A stretch of 64,000 nt of DNA from Gnetum montanum (Eukaryota > Streptophyta > Gnetopsida > Gnetales > Gnetaceae). A program made the position numbers and the translations under genes. The notes below the pieces were generated by a model. It had not been told where the DNA came from. It saw nothing but the letters and a program-made list of their open reading frames with translations, and searched no databases. Location: positions 348,507 through 412,506 of the forward strand of contig MNCI01002172.1 of assembly GCA_015680685.1 (NCBI GenBank). Direction: 5' to 3'. Positions 23,468-35,679 of the stretch are shown in pieces. The first letter of the stretch is position 1; each line of letters opens with the position of its first letter.

Positions 23468-23750
23468 AAGATGCTCATGAGGGTTCTTGTGGGGGCCACT
23501 ACATAAGAAGGAGTATAGCCACAAAGATCCTGATGGCAGGATACATTTGGCCAATAATTTTAATGGATGCTCACCATTTCTCCTCTTTGTGTTAAAGGTG
23601 TTGACAAGATGGAGGAATGAAAACCTGAATGGAAATGCCCCAACAGTGGATTCAACCACTGGAGCCTTTTAACTTTAGAGAGTTGACTTCATGGGACTCA
23701 TGACTTCCATGTTTAATAGGAAATCCTACATTATTGTTTCTGTTGACTAC
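23468..23750 (+). pseudogene. G2 integrase, first part (zinc domain and start of core)
   Basis: With one frame change it reads DAHEGSCGGHYIRRSIATKI, LMAGYIWPIILMDAHHF, then DFMGLMTS and NRKSYIIVSVDY. These are the gypsy integrase zinc-binding domain ('AHEG.CGGH.....T..KIL..GYYWP....D...C..C..CQ', with the last Cys residues lost) and the first core block ending in the catalytic-Asp strand. It continues at 36633 after G4. Confidence 0.85.
23746..23750. repeat. Target-site duplication of G4, left copy
   Basis: ACTAC here and ACTAC at 36633-36637 flank G4 exactly. Removing G4 and one copy restores the integrase codons for VDY followed by CIKWAKA, so both element boundaries are firm. Confidence 0.95.
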
Positions 23751-24672
23751 TTATGAGTAACGAGTTCTCCTACACTCAACCATACGAATCACTAAGCATT
23801 CATGCATGATCCGATTGAATTCTATGAACTCTATGTCTTTCGGTACACTAGGCTCTAGGAAGTGAACTTGCCCTAACAATCATTCATTGTCTTCCCAATT
23901 ACACTTGTGATGCACAAAGGTATGGTCAAGTGTAATCGAGGCATATGATTTTTATTATTTTATGTTTTATGTTCTTGGTGCTTTAAAATAGAGAAATAAA
24001 GTAATTTAATAGCTAATTTAATCTAAATAATTAATTAATCTCTAACTAATCCATATAGATCCAACTTTTTGTACAGATCCTAAACACATACAACACTGCT
24101 AGGCTACCAAGTGTTAAGTGTTGCTAGGATTACCAAGTTTTGTACATTATGCTCAAAGTGGTTGTATTTATGAGTTTAATATATTTAGCTTAATTCCTTA
24201 ATTAATCAATTAAAGTATTATTTAGCTTAATTAATTACATAATTAATGAAAATAGTAAATGCAAAAATAAATCATTAATCTATTCCATATGCTGCAAGGT
24301 TTGATCAAAAGGCTTGTCTTTGTTGTCATTCATACTAGTGTGCTTAGGTACATCAGTGTTCAAATAAAGATCCATATACTTTTTAACTCCTATTGCAAGA
24401 ACTTAGAGAAATATTCTAACTCTCAAATGAGAAAACTATAAGAGCTCTGCTATAACTATGACTTGACCTCCCATAAACACCATTGGTGAGCACATATTTA
24501 TAGACTTTATTATGGAGCTACATCAATGGGGCCCCATAAATGTAATAAATGCTATGTTGATGTAGCCCTATCGATGGGGCAACGTCACATAGATAGGGTC
24601 ACATTGATGAGGGCCTGTTGATGAGGCCACATTAATAGGGACCCATCGACACAACACTTTGATGCTTCATCA
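23751..24672 (-). mobile_element. 3' LTR of G4
   Basis: A 922 bp LTR paired with 35703-36632. It starts TTATGAGTAACGAG, where the family has TGATGAG, and ends GCTTCATCA. The U3 end has units around 'catcgatggggcaacgtcac' and 'gttgatgaggccac' (24540-24655), and the TATA box read on the minus strand is CTATAAATATGTGC (24492-24505). The gypsy blocks 'gtcttcccaattacacttg' (23900) and 'gctaggctaccaagtg' (24097) are clear. Confidence 0.9.
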
Positions 24673-24909
24673 TACCCCCATGACTTAATGAAAACTCATC
24701 CTCGAGTTCCTTTACAAAATTATGAAGGTATGGGATTATTGACTGACTCTTGACATAACAAATTGACATAACAAAATTGAGTGCCAGAGTATACAAATCA
24801 ACATCATTACAAAAATTTATGATGTTCATGACAAAAAATTGAACACCATAACATAACTACTAAAAACTGGATAGCACATCTTCTGATGACTTGAAAATGA
24901 TTAAGAAGA
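24673..24909 (-). other. G4 3' UTR with polypurine-tract region
   Basis: Plus-strand 'tacccccatgacttaatg' then 'aaaactcatcctcgag' next to the LTR is the reverse of the PPT segment seen before the 3' LTR in G3 and G5. On the minus strand it reads CATTAAGTCATGGGGGTA/TGATG. The remainder holds no frame I can support. Confidence 0.65.
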
Positions 24910-27744
24910 TCAAATAGTCCCAAGTGGTGGAGGCTCCTAAGGTTTTGAAGGACCTTTGCCAGCTTTGGATGCATGTGGTGGTTGAGGCAACTATGGCTAT
25001 CCTGCTATGGCTATTACCTCTAGTGGAAGGTAAAAGGCATATAGTAATGCCTTCATCTTCTCTACATTACTCCAGGGATCATTCACAATCCACGTGGCAT
25101 CGTCAATGTGGGCTGGAATGGGGATATCCCACAGACATGGCATTACTGGGAATAACTCCTTAATGTAGATGAACTAGGTAGTGAATTATTTGTGTTTGAC
25201 ATTGAACACCTTCACTGCATGCCATAGCTCTAGGTAGTCATTCATTCATTTGGTCAAGTTCTCAACAGTAGATCTATGATCAGTGCCTTTGCCCTTGAGA
25301 ACATTGAGTTCAGCATTTTCCACTTTAAGTTTTTTCTCGATGTCCTTGTGGTTCTTGAACTTAGCCTCATACAATAAGTACAATTTGGCCATCTACTTTT
25401 CCAATTTTGACTGTGGCCATATGGTAGTCAACATAGCTAGGTTCTTGTACTAGAGATTAGCAAACTTCATATATTTTGTCATTTCCTCTCTCTGCAACTC
25501 CTTTAGGTGAATTCTACTTTATTATACTAATCAATTCCATCAATGATGGGCTACCATAATTCACATCCTTGTTGGAGTTATTAGAGGATCTTGTTCACCT
25601 TTGCCTTTGCCACTTGAATATGTTTCTCATTTACTTCTTTCTATAGGCCAACCTAGTCTCTATAGTGATCCTTGACTCTCTCGAACTTGAGAGCCTTTGA
25701 TTTCTAGTCAGATACCTCTATTGTAGTCTTTTGGTGAAGGGCATAGACCTCCTCCATAGAGAGGTTTCTATTCTTAACTTCCAATCTCCTTAGCTCTATG
25801 TTTGATTTGGCTAGTTACTCTTATTGTTGATGGATAAAGTCAATCAACTATTGTTTATACACATCAACATTTTGCAGGTGATTGTTTTCTATGGTCAGAT
25901 GCACATTATCCTAGAAAGTTAGATCCAAGGATTTCTAAATTTTATGCTAGGATCGACAAAATACTACCATCTCCATTGCACCCTCAACCCCTTTTAGCTT
26001 GGTGTGAAGATGTTTAAGAGCTTTATCTCTTGTCAATAGTAGGTTGAGAAATGTAAGATTAGTAATTTGGACTCTTAATTTAGCAACATTAGTAGTTAAG
26101 CATTCATTCAAATTTTTGGCTATTTTGAGTTACCCTTCCAAAATAATGTTCTTACCCCTTTCCTCTAGCAGCTCCAACTGGGTTATAGTAATACTATCTA
26201 GAAGATCAAAGACATTTGGAAGTAGTTGCCCAGTTCCCACTAACTAGTCTAGTAGTTGTTTATGATGTGCTACACTTAATCTGGCACTTATGATCCTTGA
26301 AGACATATACACATCCTTAAGTGCAATGAATTCTAGTACAGACGTTGTAGGTGCATTGAGTGTTTTGGCAATTTTGTCAGCAACCACCTCTTCTACTATT
26401 TCTTACTCCTAGTGCTACATCACTAGTATTATTTTTCCCTCACCCTCCTCCAAGCATACCAAGAAGGTTGCGGTGTTCCTAGAAATCTATGGGAGTCGTT
26501 GATGTTTTGAGAGAGATATCGTTATCTCTCTAGCACTAGGATTCAACCTCATGGACAACTACATTCTTTGGGTAGAGAAAATGGATCCACCTCCTCCCAT
26601 TAGGCTGACTATTCAAGCCACCTCATTTAGGTGACTCATTATTGGCTAGTACATAGATGGGTCTCCACCACTCATGCCTGCTCATTGCTCTTTCTCACTC
26701 AAGAGCCATTCTTGGTACTTGCATAACCATTGGGATGTTGTAGTGATGTCTGAAAAAATTTTCTAAGTGGTGGGTGGAGGTGATGGTTGATGCTTCTCTT
26801 CTTGAATGGTTTTTGTAAGCATTTTGTCCTTCATCATCTCTACCCAATTAGTAGTTGAAGCACATTAGAAAACATCATTCATATAGTGAATGATTCCTCC
26901 CCTTTGACATAGTTTTTTGATGAGGCATGGAAAGGGAAGTACCTTCCTTCCACATTCATTCTCCTAAAACTACTTCTCTATCTCTAGATAGATCAACTAT
27001 GGAAGGTTAACAAGGAATCTCCCACTTAGAGCAACACACACATGGGCAAAAAAAGTAGTGATCTTGCTAGGCCTCATTGTGGGGTTTAGGTAAAAGGTCA
27101 CAATCTTGTTGCTAGTGTGAGTACACTGTACTCCTTGCAGTTGACACCTTAGCACTACTAAATCCATTCCTTTTTAATGTTGAGATCTCCCTACATGAGA
27201 ATCTCGGTGAGATTTGTCCTAGTTTCAGGAAACCCAAGTGCTTTTTCATTGGCCTACACTGAGTAGAACATTGAAATGTTCTTGATTTTGACCATTGAAT
27301 TAGCCTACCTATTGTTCCAAAATAAGAATGTCACTCCCATATATTACTCCCTGTTGAAAGTGATAATTGGCCACATGGGAGAGGTCTTTAGTTGGTCTTA
27401 TACCTTTCTTGGTTCTTGCTCTAACAAAGAGCCAAAGTTTAACTCTTGAGCACTATTTTTTGGGCCTCCCTTGACCTCATTGGATTTAGGTAGGTCTTCA
27501 TCAAAGTAACCTTAAGGTTTTCTTGCTAAGATGGTGCCTCATCCCAATGGGAATATTTTGTTGCTACTGCTTATTCTAGAATTTGATGAATAGATTCCAT
27601 GTTGGCCTCTTCCCTAAGAGGTACTGTGTGATGGGTTGTAATTGGTTCTTCCTGGGCTTGTTCTTGGCCCCTTTCCATTCTTGGTCATTTCTCCCTTGGT
27701 TGAGACAATCCTCCTTCCTACATGTGTTTGCCTTTCGATGCCAT
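24910..27744 (-). pseudogene. G4 ORF3 (third gene of the gypsy element), broken
   Basis: A minus-strand ATG at 27744 gives MASKGKH. Near 27300-27260 comes a segment aligning with EMYQFWHNR of G6. Near 27040-26850 LSGRFLVNLP, LIYLEIEK, KVLPFPCLIKKLCQRGG and HYMNDVF match G2 and G6 ORF3. From about 26200 to 25200 it is charged and Leu/Lys/Glu-rich, a coiled-coil type region, with MTKYMKFANL and KNLAMLTT near 25480-25420. The end reads KGPSKP, EPPPLGTI and a TGA at 24910. Length is about 945 codons if all frames are joined. The 'LPFP.LI..LC' motif resembles the plant transposon-associated domain seen in Athila-type elements. No membrane segment was seen, so I do not call it envelope. Confidence 0.75.
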
Positions 27745-28145
27745 CTATGGTCACAACACATTCATGGATTAGTAGATATAATGTGTAACTTTGAATATTT
27801 GGATACCTTATCTCATATTTTATTCTTATTTTATTAAATATTTTTTATTATAAGTGTCATCAGAGCTTGTTGGAAGGGTTTAACTTCTATAATTTGGTGT
27901 TTAAATGTTGATTTCTTAGTTAAACCTTTGTGGGAGATAGAAAAATGGTAAAACATTTTTTTATCAAAAATGGCATATTTGTGGGCCCCATGACTAAGAG
28001 CTTATCTTCTAGAGCTATAGGCTCAGTGAAGAAAGTGATGTGAATAAATGATTAGGAAGTTATGGGCTCTAGAAGGTTCTAGGCTCTAAAAATTTGAAAA
28101 AAAATCCTTTCGTGTTTGTGAGAAAATGCAAAAATTTCTAATGGG
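27745..28145 (-). other. G4 ORF3 leader, possible 5'UTR intron
   Basis: The minus strand reads CCATAG directly before the ORF3 ATG, a plausible 3' splice site; a donor is less clear (AAAGGTTTAA near 27920). At 27983-28000 the plus strand has 'gggccccatgactaag', a further copy of the AGTCATGGGG motif. Nothing else is recognised. Confidence 0.4.
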
Positions 28146-28260
28146 GTCATGCATTTATATAGTATTTTTGTGCTACGTCAATAGGGCTATGTATATAGGG
28201 CCTCATATATGCATGGGATTTGTTGATGGGGCCCCATTTATAGGGTCCATAAACAAAATT
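28146..28260 (-). promoter_or_regulatory. G4 internal U3-like promoter candidate
   Basis: On the minus strand: GGGGCCCCATCAACA, GAGGCCCTATATACATAGC, CCCTATTGACGTAGC, then CTATATAAATGC (TATA-like, 28151-28162). The G4 LTR U3 carries GGGGCCACATCAACATAGC and GTCGATGTGACCCTAT before its own TATA box. The unit type matches the G4 LTR and differs from those of G2 and G3. Promoter activity is inferred from position and likeness. Confidence 0.5.
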
Positions 28261-29480
28261 TTTAATTTTGAATATTTTAAAAAATAAAATAAATTTTTAA
28301 ATGAATTTTGGGTCCATGGAGTCTGAGAAAAGCCAAGAATATGATGAAATCATTGAAGAGGGTCTTTGAAAGCTCTAAAATTTAAAAATTTTATGGAGAA
28401 TGTGTGAATTAAAGAAAATATGCAAAGGAGCACATGGTTGGATGTACAAAAGATTCTAATTGCAAGAATGCATAAGGATAAGATGCTTAATGAACCCAAC
28501 CAAGAGATTTGCAAGTGAGTCCTCCCCATAGTAGGCATATGCCTTGTTTTTTCTGACATAACCTAACCTAAGGGGTCCATGGATCCCACAGGCAATTAAT
28601 GGTTGATGGAAGCTAAGGACCAACACCTGAAAGGTTCTACCAAAGAGTTCAAGTACGTCAGACAAAGACATCGAACAAGAACATGGACACTAGTAGTGAG
28701 GTGAGTTATGGGCATCATGGATGGATGAGGAGAAGGTGGAATGGAATTCCAAATTGAGGTCATACAAAGTTCCTTGTGGATTTGTATTTAAATAGCCTAA
28801 AAAGATCCACCCTTAGTCCATACCAAAACCAACCTCTTTCAGTGACTTCACATTGCCACTCCAAGACCAATTCACCTCCTTAAGATAGAAGAGTGCTCCC
28901 ACGGAACAACCACCATTCCTTAAGAAGAAGAAAAGAGAGCCAAAAAGTGAGAGAGGTCCTTAGTTAGAGGAGACCTTTAGACATGGGTAACATGCCTTTC
29001 TAGTCCCATAACCAAGGTCATAAATTTATTAAAATTTTATTTAATGAAAGGGACCTCATAATTTCAAAAGAAAGAAAACCATAGAGTTTATGGATGGGCA
29101 GATGTCATGGAATCACTGCCTATTCCATAAAAAAGAAACCATGTCTTAGCCATCGATACAAAAATTCAAAAATAGAAACTAGACATTAGCAAATAAAACA
29201 TTAAGCACAAACCACCATTAGCAACAACTCTAACACCACTATGTCCTATTGGCACAAAGCATGTTTATTAACAAAAATTAGAAATTCACACAAAAATAAA
29301 GTAAATATATAAGTGTAAAATATTCTAAAAAAATTTAAATGTACTAACAATGGTGTAAAACAAAAATGGTGTAAAATACGAAAAAGTTTTAAAGTACAAA
29401 ATGTGTTAAACTGAAAATAAAAAAACTAAGCATCCACTTATATGGTCAACACAAATGGCCATCTCCCCCATGATTGAGTT
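28261..29480 (-). other. G4 3' spacer after integrase, with T-rich tract and purine motif
   Basis: The purine motif is at 29460-29478 (minus: CAATCATGGGGGAGATG). A minus-strand T-rich tract spans about 29250-29420. A conserved block (minus: GGTTATGGGACTAGAAAGG, then CTCTAACTAAGGACC) lies at 28955-29022 and is shared with G2 and G5. The short frames here are not conserved in the sister elements. Confidence 0.55.
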
Positions 29481-30680
29481 GGAAGGAGGAGATTCAAAAA
29501 ATTGAGTGTAACTATCTATCCATTGAGGTATTTGATGCATTGGCTTGCTTGGGCTCGTGGAAAGGCTTTATCTATTGGATGTTGACCAACTACTTCTTAT
29601 TTGGGCTTTTAGGTTTGTATATGATCATGGCCCTAGAAGGAAATGTTTCATCAATTATATAAGGCTCTTTCCAAAATGTTTGAAATTTGGTTCATTGATG
29701 TACATGTGTGGGATTCCAATAGGGAACCTTATCTCTTGATTGATATTTCTCTTTTCGTAACCTAAGGTCATGACATTGTTTGTTGAATGCCTTGTGCACT
29801 TTATTCAAGGATAGGACTACTAATTGATTTTCTTCTACCACATTTAAGTTGATTAATCTTTATTTTTGTGCCACACGTAGGTCAAGAACTAGGTCATTAG
29901 TTGTTGAGAGTGCATAGAGCTTGGATTGAATTGGAATCGTTCGAAGTTTTCTGTACACCAACTTGTAGGGAGAAAGAGTAGCCAATAGGGAGTTTCCATG
30001 TTGAGCAGTAGGCCCAAAGGGCATCATTGAGTTTTGTGTTCCAGTATCTTTTATATTTGCTAATAGTTCTTGTTAGAATCTTTGTGATCTCCCTGCTAGT
30101 CACCTCTACTTGACCATTGGATTGGGGGTGATAAGTGTTGTTAATTTATGTTCAACCCCCAAGTGTTACATGAATTTTCAAAAAGTAGCACCTATAAAAT
30201 GGATTCTATTATTAGAAATTAGTGCATGTGGCATCCCAAACCTATTCACAACATTTTGTTATACAAATGGAGTAGTAGTGAATGATGTACAGTTGGTGAC
30301 GGCTACTGCTTTTGTCCATTTGGTATAGTAGTCAATAGTGATGATTATATATGCCTTCCTGTTGGACATCGTTGTTATGGAACCCATGAAATATATGCCC
30401 CGTATGTCAAAGGATTTCAATGGTTGAATCCACTATGGAGAATCCTCTATACATGTAGTTATTCCACCATCTCATTCACAACACTCATAGGATTAGATAA
30501 ATTTATGGACATCCCTAAAAATTGTGGGCCAGTAGTACCCTACAATTACAATTTTTATGGTTGTGCATCTCCTAGCATAATGGCCCCCAAAAGGACCCTC
30601 ATGAGTGTCCTATAGAATGCACAATTGATCTACATCAGGTACACACTAATGAACCAGGCTATCAGCACACACCTTGTAAA
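29481..30680 (-). pseudogene. G4 integrase, broken
   Basis: Minus strand, 5' to 3': a zinc-domain remnant near 30600-30480 (VGYYWPTIFRDVHKF), then YFMGSITTMSNRKAYIIITI, DYYTKWTKAVAV (30360-30290), NRFGMPHALISNN near 30240 (second catalytic block, Asp to Asn), and EVTSREITKILTRTISKYKR with NTKLNDALWAYCSTWKLPIG (30110-29990). The last is the 'NREIK.IL.KTV....DW...L.DALWAYRT.YKTPIG' block typical of Athila/Tat integrases. Four or more breaks. Confidence 0.85.
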
Positions 30681-30779
30681 GGTGTCTATTGATTTCCATG
30701 AAGTGTTTAGCTCAATAAAGAAATTGTTATTTCTTCATATAGTCTAGATATTGTGGCATCTCTTGAGTCAAAAGATAAC

Positions 30780-31200
30780 TGAGAATGCCATCATACCATT
30801 TTGGTTCTATGGGCATTTATTTATTTATTACACCAATAAAGAGGAGTTCATTAAGAAACAGATTAGAGAGTGGGCTTTCCTTCTCTTTGTTGTCCCACCA
30901 TAACTGAGACAAGTGGTCAACAACCACATTCTCAATTTCCTTTTGACACAAGGGCTCACTATCGGCTTGTTTATGTGGAAGTTAAGGGCACTATGATCAG
31001 CATGTATAAACACTTTATATCCAAGCACATAGTGCCTAAGCTTTTCCAGAGAACCTACGATAGCCATCAATCCTTTCTCTATGGTGGTGTAATTCAACTA
31101 TGCACCCATAATGCTTTGACTTGCATAGTGGATGTAATATGGATGTTTGTTATCATTTAACTATAGAAGCATGACGCTTAAGGCATAGTTAGATGCATCC
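30780..31200 (-). pseudogene. G4 RNase H, broken
   Basis: The minus-strand frame 31097-30828 reads NYTTIEKGLMAIVGSLEKL, RHYVLGYKVFIHADHSALNF and NKPIVSP. This is the gypsy RNase H block 'NY.TTEKELLAVV.A.EKFR.YL.G.KV.V.TDH.AL..L', with the catalytic-region Asp retained in HADHSAL. Downstream frames to 30780 are degraded. Confidence 0.85.
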
Positions 31201-32440
31201 ATCATGATATGAAATGGTCTAGACTAGTCAAGTGCCCATAGAATTGGAGCCTCTACAAGCTTTTGCTTGAGGCTTTGGAATGCATTTTCGCACTCCTTGT
31301 TCTAGATGAAGGGAGAATCTTTCTTTGTTAGCTCAACCAATAGTTTCTCCATCTTAGAGAAATTATTTATAAATTGTTATTAGTAGTGAATGTGTTCAAG
31401 GAATGACCAAACATCTTTGATAGTTTCTGGTTGGTAGGTGATTCCTTGAATGATCCTTATCTTTTCAAGGTCTACTTTGATCCCTTCCTATGAAATTTGG
31501 TGTCCCAATACAATTCCTTCTTAGATGATGAGATGAATTTTTTGCTAATTGAACCACAAATTTGTTTCCACACATCTTTTTAGTATTTTCTCAAGGTAGT
31601 CCAAGGCTTGCTCGAATGTAGCACCATAAATGGAGAAGTCATCCATAAAGACTTCCACTCCATTACCTATTTGCTATTGAAAGATGGTTAAGGCAAAATG
31701 TTGGAAAGTGATAGGAGTATTGCATAGACCAAAATGCATCTTATGATATGCAAAGGTCCCCTAGGGACTCATGAATGTTGTTTGGCCTAATCCATTGGCA
31801 TGATTTGGATTTGGCTATAGCCACTACAACCATATAGAAAACTGAAATAGCAATGCCTAGATATGGTGTTCAATACTTGATCAATGAATGGTAATGGAAA
31901 ATGATCTTTGAATGTTACCATGTTTAGTAGCCTAAAATCGATACAAACCTGCCATTGGCCACCTCTCTTTGGCACTATCATGAGTGGGCTAAACCACTTT
32001 CTATTTGTAATGGGGTAGATTAACCCTACCTTAAGGAGTTGCTCAATCTTCTCTTTGATGATTTGCTTCAATTTTGGGTTCCACTACCATTGTGGTTACC
32101 TCCTTGGATTCATGGATGGGTCAGTATAAATGCAGTGTTGGCATATAAGTGGATCTTTTCCAGTGAGTTCAGGATATGACCAACCAAAGGCTGTTGGCCA
32201 TTTGTTAACCACTTCCAACAATTTTACTTTCTCTTCAAGAGCAAGTTTTGCATTAAGTATAACCAGCTTGCCATTTTTTAAGAATGCATATTCTAGGCTG
32301 GTAGGTAGAATTTTTAGGGCTCTTGTTTGAAATTCTAGGGATCTCCAACTCTCCCCAATTGATGTTATCATTTTCATTATTAGAGAGTTGGTGATGGACT
32401 TTCTCTAGTTCATCCACACCTATGACATAAGCATATGTCA
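31201..32440 (-). pseudogene. G4 reverse transcriptase, broken but with intact active-site motif
   Basis: The 93-codon frame at 32377-32099 holds LKILPTSLEYAFLKNGKLVI, KVVNKWPTAFGWSYPELTG-like residues and CQHCIYTDPS. The next, 32071-31787, has EKIEQLLKVGLIYPITN, VPKRGGQWQVCIDFRLLN and FKDHFPLPFIDQVLN (RT motifs 0-2). At 31652-31635 VFMDDF keeps both catalytic Asp. The thumb follows near 31500-31270. Frames are separated by stops, yet the RT body is readable nearly end to end, the best RT in the window. Confidence 0.9.
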
Positions 32441-33040
32441 GGCTCTCGGTAGGTTCCATGTGCATTGTGTTACTTTCAAAATTAGCAATCAAGCATTGGG
32501 TGCCCTCTTGTTTTGTGGTTGCTACATACAGACACCTTTGAATATCTTCTTCATGTGCACATTGTTTACATGCAAAAATAGATGCTCATTTCACTAACTA
32601 GAGTTTCTATATGCAGTTGCACCTAATATCATTATACATGATGCATGGAACTCATCTCTTCTTGATCTTTATAAATGCATTCTCCTTAGTATTTCCAAGG
32701 AAAGATCTCTAATGCCCATTTTTGCATCAACAATGCTTAGTCATGCCCTTTCTGTAATGATTAGGAAGTCCCCCTTATAGTTTTTAACCATGATTACTAG
32801 GAAATTGGTAGGATAAGACCACCTAAAAATAGTGGTTGCAATGTCTTTGAAAAATCCCAATGGAACAATGATGGATTGATTTACCAATTCCAATCTAATA
32901 TGGCTTTTCTTAAGAGGTGGTAGGTTCCTAGGCAGTATACATCTCATGAGAAATCAAGTTCACACTGGAACCTGAATCAAGAAGAGCTGTACATGGTTCA
33001 TTCCTAACAATCTGTAAATAGATAAGAGGACTCCTAGGAT
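32441..33040 (-). pseudogene. G4 protease, broken but with DSG motif
   Basis: At 33018-32945 the minus strand reads PRSPLIYLQIVRNEPCTALL then LDSGSSVNLISHEMY, with the retropepsin-type Asp-Ser-Gly intact. After a stop it continues (32947-32741) LPPLKKSHIRLELVNQSIIV and SYPTNFLVIMVKNYKGDFLI, then a DLSLEI-like block. It lies between gag and RT. Compare ALLNSGSRVN in G5 and ALPDLGFGMN in G2, where the motif is damaged. Confidence 0.85.
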
Positions 33041-35548
33041 CAACTAATTTCCTAGAAAGGTTGCCAGCCTAGATCTAATCAGATTCAACATGAGTGAAAA
33101 TAACAGTATGGATTTTGGGCAACATTTGGTTTGAAGGGGACCCAATGGAATGGTTTGTAGAGGACGAGGTAGGAGTAGGATGACCAATTGCTTGACTCTA
33201 TGAGGGCTTAGTAGGGCTATTGATTTGGAAGAATGGTCTTTTACAAGCATGAGGTTTCAAACCCCTCAGTTGATGAACTAATTGTACATTGATGGCTTCA
33301 ATAGAATTGCATTACTGTAGCTAGGCTAAAAGTTCATCATGCATTGATGGAGCTAGTGGTAGCTATGTTAAGGATGGAGGAACAAGAGGAGGATAAGGAT
33401 AAAATGTGGTATCCCTTCTAGAATGTGAAGAATGAGCTCTATAGTATTTGGGAGGGTAGTAGTGATGTTGGAAAGGAGAAACATGACTGGAAGAGTCACA
33501 TGGAGATAGGGGTTGCTGAATGTAATACCCATATCGATCTGGTTGCTTATAAGGGTACTGCTGCCTTGGTGGTGGCATCCCCCATGACTATGGTTGATGC
33601 CACTATTGATATTGCTCATACGGTTGTGGTAGAGTTCCACTTGGATAATATTATTGTTGCTAATGGAACTATCTAGGATTATCTTGAGGATAAGGCAATC
33701 TTCTGAGTGTTTGTCTTTTTACTATCATGGATTCAGAGCATACACCCTAAACTCCTATAAGTGTGACACGATGGGGCAACATCCCTTAGGATGTTCATAT
33801 TGGCAGATGTCACATCCACCATCATCATTTGATTTAGTTTCCGCAATTTCCTCTACTATAGCTATCTTGCCCTTACCCCTTTGGTTGGCACGTTCAAATT
33901 CTTTTCACCTCCTATGGTCATGATCACTACTTTGATCTCTTGATTCTTCAATGATTTTTAGAGTAGTTTGGAATTTTTCATCTAACAAATCCTACATTTT
34001 ATCTACCTTGGCTGAAATTTCAGAGATAGATTTTTGAATCGGCAAGGTCTTTCTATTCACTACCTCATCAAGTGGTGACTCTTCCTCACTGTCACAAAAT
34101 CAAACATCCATCTTTTTGATGGAAGCATCCCTATTATATTCTTTAGTACTTTCTCATTTCCTTAATTCTCCTTCTTCTTTTTCTACCTACTTAATTAGCC
34201 TTTGAATCTAATGGGCTCTAAGTTTCTGATAGTCTCCCTTGGGCATAGATCCAAATATCTTTTCTCATTTTCGATCTAAGTTCATCTATGATAGGGCAAA
34301 GTTATTCCCGTTGAGACCAACCATGACTAGAGAATCAATGTATGAAAGAATAGTATCTACCCATGGAAATGTGTAAGGGTTCATGGTTTCCTTGCTTCCA
34401 TCATTGTATCTGCCTTCTCAAATTAGACACTTTGGAGTATGTTTGATACTTATCATTAAATAACTCTAGCATTATACCCCACTTGTAGATGGATTCCAAC
34501 TCTAAGGACTGGTACTAGCTTTTTGCTTCCTTGATGAATGTCCTGCCAAATAACTTTAATTTCTACCAATCATTTTCAATATATTCTAAGGCACAAGTAT
34601 CGTGAAAAGCTTGAAGATGTGTTTGTGGATTGGAGTTATATCCCCCCTCAAATCTGGGAATATTATTCATATCAAGTTGTCTGATCTGACTATCTTTCAC
34701 ATGCATGGTTAGAATTTCTATGGCCTCTACAATATTTGGCATTCTTCGAGTTACTAGAAAAGCCTGATCATCATCATTATTTCAACAACATTGATGATGT
34801 CCTCTACTACACCTTCATTCATGGTGGACCCAATGATCATCATTATTGTCTCGTTATTCCCCTTTATCACGATTGTTCTTTCTACAGCATTTGTCAGAAC
34901 TAGAAGAGGAAGAAAAAGATGCAAATGAAGAGGGTAAAGAGGAAGGAGGACCACCACCACCATGGTATCTACCAACGCCTCTATGGTTTTCATGGCCATG
35001 TTTCTCAATTTTCTTGTCATCTTGAAGCTTGTCTAAGCTCCTACCTTGACTTCCAGTTTTACCTAAACTTAGATTGTTGATAGTGGACTATAGATTCAAG
35101 GTTGCATCCCCATCACCAATAACAAGGGGTGGAGAATCTTCATGTTGAGAATCCCTAGAGGGAAGGTCCTCATTGTCATTTTAATTAAGTAGGAAAAGGA
35201 ATTGGTAAACTATTTTCCCTTCATAATCTAATGGTGCTTCTCTTGGTGTTGATCTCTCCTGTGTTATGTTTTAGTGGGATAGTAGTCCTTGTAGTCATAA
35301 TCATGTACAACGTATTCCTCTTAAAGATCTTGGATGCCCAATCTCCTAAGAGTTTGAAGTAGCATCCTAGGCATAGATCGATTAGGAGGCATTACAATGT
35401 TGCATTTCATATCTCACCATCATAGTTTTTCATCCTGATGTAGGATGGAGGTGAAGTTAGGCACATACTCATTTGGATGAGTAGATATCACCTTGCATTC
35501 TTGAGGGACTAGCAGTTTAGTATCATCACGCCTATGAGAAGAATACAT
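33041..35548 (-). pseudogene. G4 gag, broken
   Basis: ATG at 35548 gives MYSSHRRDDTKLLVPQ, then THPNEYVPNFTSILHQDE. Near 34660 IRQLDMNNIPRFEGGYNSN and HLQAFHDTCALEYIEN are the gag core; KLKLFGRTFIKEAKS and FNDKYQTYSKVSNLRRQI follow. Near 33800 is the ICQYEHPKG-type Cys-His motif, then a Tyr/Gln/Pro/His-rich tail (PPPRQQYPYKQPDRYGYY, 33578-33520). Same block order as G5 gag. Stops and frame changes every 50-100 codons. Confidence 0.85.
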
Positions 35549-35679
35549 TTTGCAATACAAATAATATATCAATGTACTTATGTAATTATATTTATCATGA
35601 GAATGATTTTGACCTTAAGGTTTGTCCAACCATGTAAATGATGTTCACTAAACCTAGATAGTGCATGTTTCAAACAAAA

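Noticed and set aside
24910-27744. ORF3 as a retroviral envelope gene
   Set aside because: No signal peptide, membrane segment or furin-like site was seen in any of three copies; it is coiled-coil rich instead.
30870-31160. Plus-strand 96-codon frame
   Set aside because: It is the antisense shadow of the G4 RNase H.
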